Notes: a model not told the origin generated them from the letters alone. Shown: positions 7,638 to 17,940, numbered from the stretch's first letter. The stretch is DNA of 64,000 nucleotides from Prevotella sp. (GCA_017428925.1 JAFRPY010000043.1:1-64000); one strand, 5' to 3'. Program-made: numbers and translations.

Positions 7638-9932
7638 ATGGTAAAGATTTCAAAAGAGGCCGCCCTTCGGTATCATGAGAACGGCCGACCGGGCAAGATT
7701 GAGGTGAAACCCACCAAGCCCTACCGCACACAGACGGACCTTTCGCTGGCATACTCGCCAGGAGTGGCGTTCCCCTGTCTGGAAATACAAGAGAATCCCG
7801 ACAATGCCTATAAATACACCGACAAAGGAAACTTGGTGGCGGTGATATCGAACGGCACGGCCGTCTTAGGACTGGGCGACATCGGCGCAGTAAGCGGAAA
7901 GCCTGTAATGGAAGGCAAGGGACTACTGTTCAAAATCTATGGCGGCATCGACGTGTTCGACATTGAGGTGGACGAGAAAGACCCGGAGAAATTCTGTGAG
8001 GCCGTGGAGAAAATCGCTCCTACGTTCGGCGGCATCAACCTGGAGGACATCAAGGCTCCGGAGTGTTTCTACATTGAGGAAAGACTGAAGCGTACACTCG
8101 ACATCCCCGTGATGCACGATGACCAGCATGGAACGGCCATCATTTCGGCAGCAGGACTGAAGAATGCACTGGAGGTGATTGGCAAGGACATTGCAAAGGT
8201 GAGGCTCGTGGTGAACGGTGCCGGTGCTGCGGCCATCTCGTGCACAAAACTCTATATGGCACTGGGCGTGAAGAAGGAGAACATCATGATGCTCGACTCG
8301 AAGGGAGTAATCACCAGCGACCGCGAAGGACTGACAGAGCAGAAGCGTTTCTTTGCCACCGACCGCCGTGATGCCCATACACTGGCCGAGGCTGTCAACG
8401 GTGCCGACGTATTCGTAGGTCTCTCGAAGGGTAACGTGCTCACGAAAGAGATGGTGAAGACAATGGCCGAAAACCCCATCATCTTCGCTCTGGCCAACCC
8501 CGTGCCGGAGATTTCGTATGAGGATGCTATGGAGGCTCGCCCCGACGTGCTGATGTCGACGGGGCGCACCGACTATCCGAACCAAATCAACAACGTAATC
8601 GGCTTCCCCTACATTTTCCGCGGCGCACTCGACGTGCAGGCAAAGGCCATCAACGAGGAGATGAAGATGGCGGCCGTGAATGCCATTGCCGATCTGGCAA
8701 AGCAGCCGGTACCCGACGTGGTAAACGACGTGTACAACGTGAACAACCTGAAGTTCGGGCGCGACTACTTCATCCCGAAGCCCGTTGACCCCCGACTGAT
8801 TTCGGAAGTTAGTGCCGCCGTGGCCAAGGCTGCCATCGAAAGTGGTGTTGCCCGTAAGAACATCGAGAATTGGGACGAATACAAGCGCTCGCTCTCGGTG
8901 CTGTTAGGACAGGAGACGAAGCTGACGCAGAAACTATATGCCACGGCAAAGGCTCATCCGCAACGTGTGGTGTTTGCCGAGGGTATTCACCCCACGATGC
9001 TACGTGCGGCCGTACAGGCTCAGGCTGAAGGTATCTGCCACCCGATACTGCTGGGAAACGACGAGGCCATCGGAAAACTGGCTAAGGAACTTGACCTCTC
9101 GTTAGAGGGAATTGAAATCGTCAACCTGCGCCATCCTTTGGAGCACGAGCGAAGGGAACGCTACGCACGCATACTGACCGAAAAACGCCAGCGCGAAGGC
9201 TATACATTCCAAGAGGCCAACGATAAGATGTTCGAGCGCAACTATTTTGGCATGATGATGGTGGAAACGGGAGAAGCCGACGCCTTCATCACCGGTCTCT
9301 ACACGAAATACTCGAATACCATCAAGGTGGCCAAGGAGGTAATCGGAATCCGCAGCGAGTTCAAGCATTTCGGAACGATGCACATCATCAACTCCCCCAA
9401 AGGAACACTTTACATCGGCGACACGCTCATCAACAATAATCCTGATACCGAGGAACTGGTGGACATTGCCCGACTGATGAACACGTCGGTGAGATGGTTC
9501 AACGAGGAGCCTCACATCGCGATGATCAGCCACTCGAACTTCGGCAGCGACACATCGGAGGGCTCAAAGAAGGTGCGCAATGCCGTTGCCAACATCCAAA
9601 GCGAATATCCCGAAATGATTATCGACGGCGAGATGCAGATTGGCTATGCACTGAACAAGGAGCAGCGCGACGAGATGTATCCGTTCACAAGACTGAAGGG
9701 AAAAGATGTGAACGCGCTGGTGTTCCCCAACCTTACCAGTGCACGCTCGGGCTTCAAAATGCTACAGGCGCTGAATACCGACGTGGAAATCATTGGCCCC
9801 ATCCAGATGGGACTCAACAAGCCTATCCACTTCACCGACTTCGACGCATCGGTACGCGATGTTGTCAACATCTGTGCCATTGCCTCCATCGATGCCTTCG
9901 TGTGGAAGTTGCAGCATAGAATCTCGAAATAA
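7638..9932 (+). CDS. maeB: NADP-dependent malic enzyme fused to phosphotransacetylase-like domain
   Basis: This 764-residue protein resembles E. coli MaeB in length and layout. The first ~430 residues are malic enzyme, which decarboxylates malate to pyruvate with NADP. They include [15 protein letters not shown], the DDQHGTA catalytic segment and the NGAGAAA nucleotide-binding loop. The remaining ~330 residues are a phosphate acetyl/butyryl-transferase-like domain, which in this family is usually regulatory and binds acetyl-CoA rather than being an active transferase. It is a single-gene transcript with a good promoter. Both domains look complete. Confidence 0.93.
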   Translation: MVKISKEAALRYHENGRPGKIEVKPTKPYRTQTDLSLAYSPGVAFPCLEIQENPDNAYKYTDKGNLVAVISNGTAVLGLGDIGAVSGKPVMEGKGLLFKIYGGIDVFDIEVDEKDPEKFCEAVEKIAPTFGGINLEDIKAPECFYIEERLKRTLDIPVMHDDQHGTAIISAAGLKNALEVIGKDIAKVRLVVNGAGAAAISCTKLYMALGVKKENIMMLDSKGVITSDREGLTEQKRFFATDRRDAHTLAEAVNGADVFVGLSKGNVLTKEMVKTMAENPIIFALANPVPEISYEDAMEARPDVLMSTGRTDYPNQINNVIGFPYIFRGALDVQAKAINEEMKMAAVNAIADLAKQPVPDVVNDVYNVNNLKFGRDYFIPKPVDPRLISEVSAAVAKAAIESGVARKNIENWDEYKRSLSVLLGQETKLTQKLYATAKAHPQRVVFAEGIHPTMLRAAVQAQAEGICHPILLGNDEAIGKLAKELDLSLEGIEIVNLRHPLEHERRERYARILTEKRQREGYTFQEANDKMFERNYFGMMMVETGEADAFITGLYTKYSNTIKVAKEVIGIRSEFKHFGTMHIINSPKGTLYIGDTLINNNPDTEELVDIARLMNTSVRWFNEEPHIAMISHSNFGSDTSEGSKKVRNAVANIQSEYPEMIIDGEMQIGYALNKEQRDEMYPFTRLKGKDVNALVFPNLTSARSGFKMLQALNTDVEIIGPIQMGLNKPIHFTDFDASVRDVVNICAIASIDAFVWKLQHRISK

Positions 9933-9940
9933 GTTAGTGT

Positions 9941-11512
9941 TTAGGATTTAAGATAGGTGGCTGCCATTTCGGCACAGCGCTCACCATCGACACCAGCAGA
10001 GACGATGCCTCCGGCATAGCCAGCACCCTCGCCACAGGGGAACAGTCCTTGCAGACGGACGTGCTGGAGGGTTTCATGGTCGCGAAGAATGCGGACGGGC
10101 GACGAAGTGCGTGTCTCGACTGCTATCAGGCATGCCTCGTTGGTTAGGAAGCCGTGGCTCATCTTACCGAATTTGCGGAAACCTTCCTGAAGCCGATGAC
10201 CAACGGACTGGGGAAGCCAGAAATGGAGCGGACTCGAAATTAGCCCCGGGGCATAACTGCTTCGGGGCAAGTCGTAACTTAAACGGCCATTGACGAAGTC
10301 GGCCATACGCTGGGCGGGGGCCGTCTGCTGCATGTTTCCCTGTTGCCAGCAGTCGCGCTCCAGCTGCTCCTGATATTCCATCATCTTCAGCGGACCATCT
10401 CCCTCAATATCTTCAGGACGTATCTCCACCACCATTCCACTATTGCTCCATGCCGTGCCGCGACTGGCGGGCGACATTCCGTTGACAACAATCTGCTGAG
10501 GTCCTGTAGCCGCGGGAATTACGAAACCACCGGGGCACATACAAAACGAATAGACACCACGGCCTTCGACCTGGGTGACGAACGAATATTCGGCAGCAGG
10601 AAGGTATTTGCCACGACCTTGCTTGTTGTGATATTGTATCTGGTCGATAAGCTGGCTGGGATGTTCAAGGCGTACACCGACGGCCAGTCCCTTGGCCTCC
10701 AGTTCGATGCCGTTGCCATGAAGATAGCGGTAAACATCGCGGGCAGAATGGCCTGTGGCCAAAATGACCGGACCAGAGAATGATAGAAGTGATGAGCGAG
10801 AAGTGATGAGTGATTCAGCTTCTATGCCTACGACGGTGTTTCGTTCGATAATCAGACGCGTCATCCTGGTCTGGAAATGTACTTCTCCCCCACTCTTGAC
10901 GATGGTGTTACGCATATTCTCGATTACCCGAGGCAAACGGTCGGTACCAATGTGTGGATGGGCATCGGCAAGAATGTTCGTAGATGCACCATGCTGGCAG
11001 AAGACGTTGAGGATTTTCTCTATGTTGCCGCGTTTTTTCGAGCGCGTATAAAGTTTCCCGTCAGAATAAGCGCCAGCTCCGCCCTCACCAAAGCAGTAGT
11101 TGCTTTCGCCATCCACCTGTTGTGTCTTGGTGATGAGGGCAAGGTCTTTCTTTCTATCGTGCACATTCTTTCCTCGCTCCACCACTATCGGACGAAAGCC
11201 TAACTCGATAAGCCTCAGGGCAGCAAACAAGCCTCCGGGACCAGCGCCCACGACGATAACAGAAGGCTTTCCGCTGACATCGGGGTAGAACGTCGGCTGA
11301 TAGTCGTCATCGGTAGGTTGCTCATTGATGAACACCCTCACTTTAAGATTAACGAAAATCGTCCGCTGACGGGCATCGATACTACGCTTGAGAACGCGCA
11401 CATGGGTGATGTCCCGGGAGTCTAATCCCTGCTCGTGCACCAGATAGTCTTTCAACGCCGATTCGTTAACTGCCTGTTGGGGCAATACTCTCAACTGGAA
11501 TTCTTTTATCAT
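9941..11512 (-). CDS. NAD(P)/FAD-dependent oxidoreductase
   Basis: This 523-residue flavoprotein belongs to the FAD-dependent dehydrogenase family of about 520 residues common in Bacteroidetes. It has a short N-terminal lobe, then a dinucleotide-binding fold with VVVGAGPGGLFAALRL and VVERG, a middle FAD/substrate domain, and a C-terminal FAD-contacting segment near GEGAGYAGGIVSAGVDG. The substrate is unknown. The start at 11512 is preferred over the upstream ATG at 11557, because that ATG overlaps the -7 element (11555-11562) and would precede the transcript start. Confidence 0.88.
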   Translation of the reverse strand: MIKEFQLRVLPQQAVNESALKDYLVHEQGLDSRDITHVRVLKRSIDARQRTIFVNLKVRVFINEQPTDDDYQPTFYPDVSGKPSVIVVGAGPGGLFAALRLIELGFRPIVVERGKNVHDRKKDLALITKTQQVDGESNYCFGEGGAGAYSDGKLYTRSKKRGNIEKILNVFCQHGASTNILADAHPHIGTDRLPRVIENMRNTIVKSGGEVHFQTRMTRLIIERNTVVGIEAESLITSRSSLLSFSGPVILATGHSARDVYRYLHGNGIELEAKGLAVGVRLEHPSQLIDQIQYHNKQGRGKYLPAAEYSFVTQVEGRGVYSFCMCPGGFVIPAATGPQQIVVNGMSPASRGTAWSNSGMVVEIRPEDIEGDGPLKMMEYQEQLERDCWQQGNMQQTAPAQRMADFVNGRLSYDLPRSSYAPGLISSPLHFWLPQSVGHRLQEGFRKFGKMSHGFLTNEACLIAVETRTSSPVRILRDHETLQHVRLQGLFPCGEGAGYAGGIVSAGVDGERCAEMAATYLKS

Positions 11513-11554
11513 AAGTTCTGTTCGAAAAAGTAAAATAAATTCTTTTTCATGCCA

Positions 11555-11562
11555 CAAAAATA
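11555..11562 (-). promoter_or_regulatory. Promoter -7 element TATTTTTG (minus)
   Basis: TAnnTTTG match about 43 bp before the oxidoreductase start. It decides the start choice for that gene. Confidence 0.6.
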
Positions 11563-11703
11563 CATATTATTCTAAGAAAAGCCAAGCAAATCCGGAAGAT
11601 TTTGAAACGCTGGACATACTCGACGGGGATTTCCCTCTTCAACTTTAGGGGAAACCTACCAGTTTATTAGGATTTTTCTTTTTCAAACCTCAAACAATCG
11701 CCG

Positions 11704-11711
11704 TACCTTTG
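11704..11711 (+). promoter_or_regulatory. Promoter -7 element TACCTTTG
   Basis: Consensus match 42 bp before the start of the His-rich protein gene. Confidence 0.7.
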
Positions 11712-11753
11712 CCATTGAAAAAACAGAAGTATAACAATTAAAAGATAATGATT

Positions 11754-12143
11754 ATGAAGAGAATTAATAAAGTGATAGTAGCCACGATGATCATGGCAAT
11801 CACTGCAGCAATGCCAGCAATGGCCGGAAACAAGAAGCACTATGGTAACAACAATAATGCCAAAGCAGTTTTAGTAATGAACGATATCGACAAGAGAGGC
11901 CTGCATTTTGGCAGGCATCACAGACCAGCCCATCATCCCGACATGAGGATTTGTACCTTCAGAGTCAGCCATCATGCCGCACCCCACCACATGGTAGCCA
12001 AGGCAGAGCGCATTCACGGCGTGGTTGATGCCCACTGGAATCCCCGCACTCACGAAGTGATTGTACGCTACGATGCACGTCGCACAACAGCCCATCACAT
12101 CAGGCACCTTATGGAAACACACCACCCCGGGCGCATCTCATAA
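11754..12143 (+). CDS. Secreted His-rich HMA-like small protein
   Basis: This 129-residue protein starts at the second of two close ATGs (the other is at 11748). A signal peptide ends near PAMA (residues 21-24). The rest holds 18 histidines. Residues of about 67-123 follow the pattern of a heavy-metal-associated (HMA) domain: a CTFRV strand, a metal-loop position, a helix, HGVVDAHW and EVIVRYD strands, and a final helix. The usual GMTCxxC loop is replaced by SHHAAPHH (72-79). Periplasmic metal binding through histidine is inferred. It stands alone and ends at a strong terminator. Confidence 0.8.
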   Translation: MKRINKVIVATMIMAITAAMPAMAGNKKHYGNNNNAKAVLVMNDIDKRGLHFGRHHRPAHHPDMRICTFRVSHHAAPHHMVAKAERIHGVVDAHWNPRTHEVIVRYDARRTTAHHIRHLMETHHPGRIS

Positions 12144-12180
12144 ATAAGAAAGTGGTTTGCCATACATACAATATATAACC

Positions 12181-12220
12181 GAGAATCCCCTGCTTGTAAA
12201 GCCACATGCAGGGGATTCTC
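12181..12220. terminator. Strong bidirectional terminator
   Basis: A perfect 13-bp stem (12181-12193 with 12208-12220) has a 14-nt loop. It separates the His-rich protein gene from the convergent antiporter gene. Confidence 0.85.
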
Positions 12221-12244
12221 TTTGTCAGTAATTTTGGATGTAAG

Positions 12245-13705
12245 TTAGGGATTAGAGCTACTAATATCCTCGGGGGGAACTTTCTTGATTTTCCAGCCAA
12301 TGGCTGCCATTATACAAGCCATCAGCGGACTAATCAAATTGAAGAAGCAATAAGGTAGATAGGTGAGCGTAGCTACACCGAGCACCGTGGCCTGTGTCAT
12401 TCCGCAAGTGTTCCAAGGAACCAGTACAGAAGTTACCGTTACGGCATCCTCGGTGGTACGACTCAGCAGCCGTTTCTGATAGCCCATCTTCTTATAGGTC
12501 TCGCGATACATGTCGGCGGTAAGTACGATGGAAATAAACTGGTCGCCAGTGGAGAGATTGAAGAATATTCCTGTGAAAACCGTATTAGCTACCAGCCCGA
12601 AAAGACTTTTCACATAATTGATGATCACTCGGGTGATACTCTGTATCATACCGCTGGCCACCATGACAGCCCCGAAACACATAGCACTGATGATGAGCCA
12701 GATGGTGTTTAACATACCTGCCATTCCACCCGTCGATACCAGTTCGTTGAGCGCGGCATCTCCCGTCTCCACATTGGTGGCACCATAATAGGTAATGGCA
12801 AGTCCTTTGAAAAGCGCGGTTATACTTTCTTCGCCTCCTGCTATCTCGCTGAGGATATGAGGCTGAAGGATAAGAGCAGTGATGCCTGCCATGACCGACG
12901 AGAGGAAAAGCGTGATGAGCGAAGGAGCACGACGGGCAATGAGCAAGGCCGTCAAGACAGGCACAAGCAGCGTCCACAAGCTGATGTTATATGTGCGCGA
13001 AAGGCCTTCGGTGTATTGAGCCACTTGGAGTTCTTCGCTGCTGGTAATGCCCAGTCCTGCAATGAAATAAATAATCAATGCGATGGTGAATGATGGAACG
13101 GTGGTATATACCATGTAACGGATATGCTTGAACAAATCAACTCCTGCTGCCGACGACGCAAGTATAGTGGTATCACTCAACGGCGACATCTTGTCTCCGA
13201 AATAAGCACCCGAAATAATGGCTCCAGCCGTCCACGCCTCCGAAATGCCCAATGCGTGGCCGATGCCTATCAATGCCACACCGATGGTGGCTATGGTTGT
13301 CCATGAACTTCCCGAAAGCACGGAAATCAACGCACAAATGATGCACGAAGTGACCAGGAAGAACTGAGGCGACATAATCTGTACACCATAATAAATAAGT
13401 GTGGGAACAATACCACTCACCATCCACGACCCGGAAAGCATGCCCACGGTCAGAAGGATGACGAGCGTAATGGAGACATCGCCGATAGTTTTCATGATTT
13501 GCCGCTCGAACACCTTCCAGCTTATGCGGTAAACCGTCATGGATATCGTCACACAAACAGCCATGGCCAACAGCAGTGCCACCTGGCTGCCGCCACTTAG
13601 CGAGTCGCTACCGAAAACGGCAATTACGAACACCAGCAGCGCGATAAGCACCACCAGAGGTATAGCCGAAATAATGGGATGTGGACGACTGTCGCTCATC
13701 TTCAT
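12245..13705 (-). CDS. nhaC: NhaC-type Na+/H+ antiporter
   Basis: This 486-residue inner-membrane protein has about a dozen hydrophobic segments. NhaC-family landmarks include SGSSWTTIATIGVALIGIG, SGAYFGDKMSPLSDTT and VLVPWNTCGMTQ. It would exchange Na+ (or a related substrate) for protons. The start overlaps the stop of the upstream gene by 4 bp, so the two are probably co-translated. MSDS, two codons downstream, is an alternative start. Confidence 0.88.
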   Translation of the reverse strand: MKMSDSRPHPIISAIPLVVLIALLVFVIAVFGSDSLSGGSQVALLLAMAVCVTISMTVYRISWKVFERQIMKTIGDVSITLVILLTVGMLSGSWMVSGIVPTLIYYGVQIMSPQFFLVTSCIICALISVLSGSSWTTIATIGVALIGIGHALGISEAWTAGAIISGAYFGDKMSPLSDTTILASSAAGVDLFKHIRYMVYTTVPSFTIALIIYFIAGLGITSSEELQVAQYTEGLSRTYNISLWTLLVPVLTALLIARRAPSLITLFLSSVMAGITALILQPHILSEIAGGEESITALFKGLAITYYGATNVETGDAALNELVSTGGMAGMLNTIWLIISAMCFGAVMVASGMIQSITRVIINYVKSLFGLVANTVFTGIFFNLSTGDQFISIVLTADMYRETYKKMGYQKRLLSRTTEDAVTVTSVLVPWNTCGMTQATVLGVATLTYLPYCFFNLISPLMACIMAAIGWKIKKVPPEDISSSNP

Positions 13706-14400
13706 GTTACGTTTTGCTTGTCAGCAGGAGCCACCACCTCTCCCTTTTCACCAAGGAACACCTTGCGCCGGCCTTTCTTGGCTTCGAAATAGGGGTACTC
13801 GTCACGCAGCTGAATGTCGTCATAGATGAAGTCGGCCACGACGGTGTCCTTACGGTCGGGCAATATCAACCCCATCTTACCGTCGCGCTGGGCGATGATC
13901 GGCATCGTGACAAGATCGTCGACATAGGTATAGCAAGTGCGCAGGAAATCATACAGAGGACTTACAAGCACTTTGCCTTCGTGGTCGACGATACCAAACT
14001 TTCCGTCGCGCTCCACCACTGTGTGGAAGCGGATGTATTTCGAACGGATACGTTCCAGATAGAACTTCATCTTTTCGCGGTTATTGATAAAGGCGAGCAT
14101 GTAGTCGAAAGTATCGCAATAGTTGGCTACGGCACGAGCGAGCACCAACTTGAAATCAAGCCCGCTGATGCTTTTCCTATTCAAGTCGATATAGCGCGCG
14201 ATTGCCTCCTCCTTCTCGGGCACTGTGAGCGTAGAGAGTGCCTCCTCAAACTTCTCCATGATACATTTCCTGCCCGACATACCCTTGATGTAACGATGTA
14301 TCTGCCGCCCCATCTCCTTACACACGAAATGGTCTATCTGTCTCTGCTCTATGCTATCAACATAGATACTGTTGAAATTTTCCTGCGTTATTTTCTCCAT
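13702..14400 (-). CDS. WG-repeat-like protein of unknown function
   Basis: This 232-residue protein has a helical N-terminal half and a C-terminal half with two WG/KWG-type repeats: KFGIVDHEGKVLVSPLYD, then KMGLILPDRKDTVVADFIYD. No signal peptide is visible. The start at 14400 is chosen because the promoter at 14442-14449 lies inside the longer frame. It forms an operon with the NhaC-type antiporter (4-bp overlap). The function is unknown. Confidence 0.75.
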   Translation of the reverse strand: MEKITQENFNSIYVDSIEQRQIDHFVCKEMGRQIHRYIKGMSGRKCIMEKFEEALSTLTVPEKEEAIARYIDLNRKSISGLDFKLVLARAVANYCDTFDYMLAFINNREKMKFYLERIRSKYIRFHTVVERDGKFGIVDHEGKVLVSPLYDFLRTCYTYVDDLVTMPIIAQRDGKMGLILPDRKDTVVADFIYDDIQLRDEYPYFEAKKGRRKVFLGEKGEVVAPADKQNVT

Positions 14401-14441
14401 GGCATTTACAGATGAATAGTTAACATTTAGTTGTTTGCCTA

Positions 14442-14449
14442 CAAAGTTA
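14442..14449 (-). promoter_or_regulatory. Promoter -7 element TAACTTTG (minus)
   Basis: Consensus match 42 bp before the first gene of the WG-repeat/antiporter operon. Confidence 0.65.
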
Positions 14450-14489
14450 CGAAAAAACAAAGGCAATACAAAATAAAATGATTCATTTT

Positions 14490-14520
14490 TTTGCAGGGTG
14501 TGAGTATTTTTCGTAATTTC
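14490..14520 (+). promoter_or_regulatory. Promoter giving a nearly leaderless rmuC transcript
   Basis: TTTG (14490-14493), a 19-bp spacer and TAATTTCG (14513-14520) fit the Bacteroidetes -33/-7 layout. The start codon is at 14526, where transcription itself should begin. Confidence 0.55.
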
Positions 14521-14525
14521 GCACC

Positions 14526-15890
14526 ATGGAAATACTTTTATCACTCATCGGATTACTCGTAGGAGCCATTGTAACATGGTTTATCTGCAACCGAAAAACC
14601 AACATAATTGCCGAGCAACGAGAAAGGCTCAGTAACAACTTGGCCGCAAAAACCAAAGAAGTGGAACTCATACGTGAGCAGATGGAGAAAGCGGCAAAGG
14701 AAAGTGCTGAACATCTTGAAGAACAGAACCGTGAGGCTGAAGTCAGGTTAAGCGAAACCAGGGAACAGGCGGAACAAAGACTACAGGAAGTGAAAGAGCA
14801 GGCCGAACGCAGAATGGAAGAACAGCGGCAACTCATCAACAGCCAGATGCAGCAACAAATAGAGACGCTTCGAGAGCGGATGACCAACGTCACCCAGCAA
14901 TTGCTCAAACAAAGAACCGACGAACTGGAAGCCAACAACTCGAAAGCCATGGAGAGTGTGGTGAATCCGTTGAAAGAGAAACTTGGGGAACTGCACGAAC
15001 TGGTTCAGGCCACACGCGACAAGGCTCAAGAAAATACCGCCACGGTGAGAGAACAGATACGCAACATGATGGAGCGCACGCAACAGATTGGCGATGAAGC
15101 CGCCAGGCTTACTAATGCCCTTACCCGCAACTCCCAATTCCAGGGAAGCATGGGTGAACAGGTATTAGGTGTCATTCTTGACAATGCCGGACTGCGCAAA
15201 GGCCGCGACTATGAGGAACAAACCACCATGAAGGATGAAACAGGAGAAACGCTGCTCAACGAAGATACTGGTCAACGCATGCGCCCCGACGTCATTCTCC
15301 ATTTTCCCGACCAAAAGGATGCCATCATCGACGCCAAGGTGTCGCTTACGGCCTATGAGCGCTTCGTCAATGCCACCGACGCGGCCGAACAGCAACTGAT
15401 GCTCAAGCAACATATAGAGAGCATGCGACGGCACGTTGACGAACTAGCCGCGAAGAACTATAGTAAATACCTTCCCCGACAGCATGCCACCATTGATTTT
15501 GTCATTATGTTTGTTCCCTTCGAAGGAGCTTTCCAAGCGGCAATGCAGAACGACCCTTCACTATGGACCGATGCTTTGCGCAAAAATGTGTGCATAGCCG
15601 GAGAACTTAACCTGACGGTCATCTTGAGAATGATAAAACTTGCTTGGAAACAGTTTGACCAAACACAGAACCAAGAAGAAGTCTATAAGAATGCCGAGTT
15701 ACTTATCAAGCGTGTAGGACTGCTCTGCAAACGATATGCCGAATTAGGAAAAAGCATCGAGCAGACGGAAAAACGCTATAAGGAATGCGATGACCTATTC
15801 TATGGCCGCCAAAACTTGTTGTCGCCTGCACGAAGAATAGTTGAACTGGGAGCGAAAGACGATGAGCGCATCCCACAAGCCAATAACTAA
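14526..15890 (+). CDS. rmuC: DNA recombination protein RmuC
   Basis: This 454-residue protein has an N-terminal membrane anchor (residues 3-20), a long charged coiled coil to about residue 145, and then the RmuC domain with its nuclease-like core (GSMGEQVLGVILDNAGL, RPDVILHFPD, AIIDAKVSLTAYERF). In E. coli RmuC limits inversions at short inverted repeats. It is monocistronic and convergent with the NusG-like gene. Confidence 0.9.
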   Translation: MEILLSLIGLLVGAIVTWFICNRKTNIIAEQRERLSNNLAAKTKEVELIREQMEKAAKESAEHLEEQNREAEVRLSETREQAEQRLQEVKEQAERRMEEQRQLINSQMQQQIETLRERMTNVTQQLLKQRTDELEANNSKAMESVVNPLKEKLGELHELVQATRDKAQENTATVREQIRNMMERTQQIGDEAARLTNALTRNSQFQGSMGEQVLGVILDNAGLRKGRDYEEQTTMKDETGETLLNEDTGQRMRPDVILHFPDQKDAIIDAKVSLTAYERFVNATDAAEQQLMLKQHIESMRRHVDELAAKNYSKYLPRQHATIDFVIMFVPFEGAFQAAMQNDPSLWTDALRKNVCIAGELNLTVILRMIKLAWKQFDQTQNQEEVYKNAELLIKRVGLLCKRYAELGKSIEQTEKRYKECDDLFYGRQNLLSPARRIVELGAKDDERIPQANN

Positions 15891-15898
15891 GCGGAAAA

Positions 15899-16480
15899 TC
15901 ATTCTTTTCGAATGATTTCTATGAACTCTGGCTCAACTGTCGTTACAGAGATTGCCGTAAAGTCCATTAGCCGCAAAACCAGGCGTTTTTTTCGCTTGCC
16001 CTTCAGATGTGCAACCTCACCCACAAGTCCATCCAGCGGTCCTCCGTGAAGCTTCACCTGCATTCCCTTTTCCAATACCAACTCTTCTGCACGATGATAG
16101 ATAATCCGCTCGGAAAGAGTCTGCGTGGCTTTGATAAACGGTTCCATCTGCCATTCTGGAACCACCATCACCCTGTTGGCATCACCTTCCCGCTTCTTAC
16201 AGAACGAAACGGTAAGACCGTGACCATAGAAAGCCGTGCGGACAAAAGGTTGAAGGAAATCGAATGAAGCCCGGACAAACATCAGCTCTGGCAACACATT
16301 CTTCAATACCCGATGCTTCCGCCCATGCGAATCGGTGCGCAAGACATAACTCCGGGGCACGAAGGTCTCCTTGCCCTCTGCCTTCAGCAGTTCCTCCAGC
16401 ACCTCCACCGGCTTCCATTTCAGCCGAAGGACAAACCACTGAACTTCGTCGCGCTTCCAGAATTTCTTTTGGTCAACCAT
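15899..16480 (-). CDS. NusG/UpxY-like transcription antiterminator
   Basis: This 193-residue protein has an N-terminal NusG-like domain (WFVLRLKWKPVEVLEELL) and a C-terminal KOW region (GMQVKLHGGPLDGLVGEV, basic tail KGKRKKRL). In Bacteroidales such paralogues act as locus-specific antiterminators, often for capsule operons. No polysaccharide operon is visible here, so the target is unknown. The promoter at 16505-16512 gives a short leader. Confidence 0.8.
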   Translation of the reverse strand: MVDQKKFWKRDEVQWFVLRLKWKPVEVLEELLKAEGKETFVPRSYVLRTDSHGRKHRVLKNVLPELMFVRASFDFLQPFVRTAFYGHGLTVSFCKKREGDANRVMVVPEWQMEPFIKATQTLSERIIYHRAEELVLEKGMQVKLHGGPLDGLVGEVAHLKGKRKKRLVLRLMDFTAISVTTVEPEFIEIIRKE

Positions 16481-16504
16481 CTCCCATTGGCGTTATTTCG
16501 GATG

Positions 16505-16512
16505 CAAAAATA
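16505..16512 (-). promoter_or_regulatory. Promoter -7 element TATTTTTG (minus)
   Basis: TAnnTTTG match 25 bp before the NusG-like gene. Confidence 0.5.
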
Positions 16513-16542
16513 AGAAGAAATCCCGAGATTCACGAACTTGCT

Positions 16543-17940
16543 TTATCCCTGCATCTTGTAGACAATGGCCATAATCTGCTTTCCCAAAGCATCGGCCTCG
16601 TCCATGGTATGAGCCTCGCTATAGACGCGGATAATAGGCTCGGTGTTCGACTTACGCAAGTGCACCCACTTGTCGGGGAAGTCTATCTTCACACCATCAA
16701 TATCGTTCACCTGTTCGTCGCTAAACATCTCCTTTACCTTCTCCAAGATGGCATCAACATCGGTAGAAGGAGTCAGGTCGATGCGGTTCTTGGCAATAAA
16801 ATAATTGGGGAAGGTCTTACGAAGTTCAGAGACCTTCATACCCTTTTGTGCCAAAGAACTCAGGAAAAGGGCTATTCCCACAAGGGCGTCACGACCATAA
16901 TGGCTGGCAGGATAGATCACTCCACCATTTCCTTCGCCGCCGATAACGGCACCTACTTGTTTCATCTTCGTCGTGACATTGACCTCACCTACAGCTGCAG
17001 CAGAATAACATCCGCCATATTTTTCGGTGACATCACGCAATGCACGGGTACTGCTCAAATTAGAAACAGTGGCAATCGGAGTCTCCTTAGTATTTGAAAG
17101 CACATAGTCAGCTACGCTAACCAACGTGTACTCTTCACCAAACATGGTGCCGTCTTCGCAAATGAAAGCCAAACGGTCTACATCGGGATCAACAACAATT
17201 CCAAGGTCGAAACCACCTTCACGCATACGACTCATAATTCCCTGCAGGTTCTTCTCCAAGGGTTCAGGGTTATGGGCAAAATCTCCATTGGGCTCACTAT
17301 TAAGAATCTCGTAGTCGACACCAAGAGCCTTAAGCAACTCTGGTAAAATGATACCGCCCACACTATTGATGGCATCCACACATACTCGGAAACCTGCCTT
17401 TTGGATGGATTCTGTATCTACGAGTTGAAGAGCAAGTACGCTCTGGATATGACGCTGATTGAAAGAGTCATCTTCATAGTACTTGCCAAGATGATCAACA
17501 TCGGCATATATGAAAGCTTCTTCCTCGGCCAGACGAAGCACTTCATTACCTTCTTCCTTATCGAGGAATTCCCCTTCGCTGTTGAGCAGTTTCAAGGCAT
17601 TCCATTGACGCGGATTATGTGAAGCCGTAATAATAATGCCTCCATCGGCACCACTCATGCGCACGGCCAACTCAGTAGTAGGTGTGGTGGCAAGTCCGAT
17701 GTTTATCACATCGTAGCCGCAACCCATCAAGGTTCCGCAAACCACGTTTTTAACCATTTCGCCAGAAATGCGGGCATCACGACCGACCACTATCTTTCCG
17801 CTACCATCCTGTCCTTTGCTTTTTGAGATGAACGTGACGTATGCCGTTACAAACTTGACAATGTCTAATGGATTGAGCGTATCGCCCGTCGGGCCTCCCA
17901 CTGTTCCACGGATACCCGATATGGATTTAATAAGTGTCAT
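16543..17940 (-). CDS. glmM: Phosphoglucosamine mutase (phosphohexomutase family)
   Basis: This 465-residue four-domain alpha-D-phosphohexomutase has the phosphoserine loop ITASHNPRQWNALK, the Mg-binding DPDVDRLAFI, the sugar loop GGEGNGGVIYP and a C-terminal phosphate-binding RKSNTEPIIRVYSEA. Interconversion of glucosamine-6-P and glucosamine-1-P for cell-wall synthesis is the usual assignment for Bacteroidetes members. A phosphomannomutase role cannot be excluded. It follows the DUF4827 lipoprotein gene by 37 bp, probably in one transcript. Confidence 0.87.
   Translation of the reverse strand: MTLIKSISGIRGTVGGPTGDTLNPLDIVKFVTAYVTFISKSKGQDGSGKIVVGRDARISGEMVKNVVCGTLMGCGYDVINIGLATTPTTELAVRMSGADGGIIITASHNPRQWNALKLLNSEGEFLDKEEGNEVLRLAEEEAFIYADVDHLGKYYEDDSFNQRHIQSVLALQLVDTESIQKAGFRVCVDAINSVGGIILPELLKALGVDYEILNSEPNGDFAHNPEPLEKNLQGIMSRMREGGFDLGIVVDPDVDRLAFICEDGTMFGEEYTLVSVADYVLSNTKETPIATVSNLSSTRALRDVTEKYGGCYSAAAVGEVNVTTKMKQVGAVIGGEGNGGVIYPASHYGRDALVGIALFLSSLAQKGMKVSELRKTFPNYFIAKNRIDLTPSTDVDAILEKVKEMFSDEQVNDIDGVKIDFPDKWVHLRKSNTEPIIRVYSEAHTMDEADALGKQIMAIVYKMQG

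Noticed and set aside
13681..14415. 244-residue plus-strand frame
   Set aside because: It is antisense to the WG-repeat-like gene and has no promoter or start context of its own.
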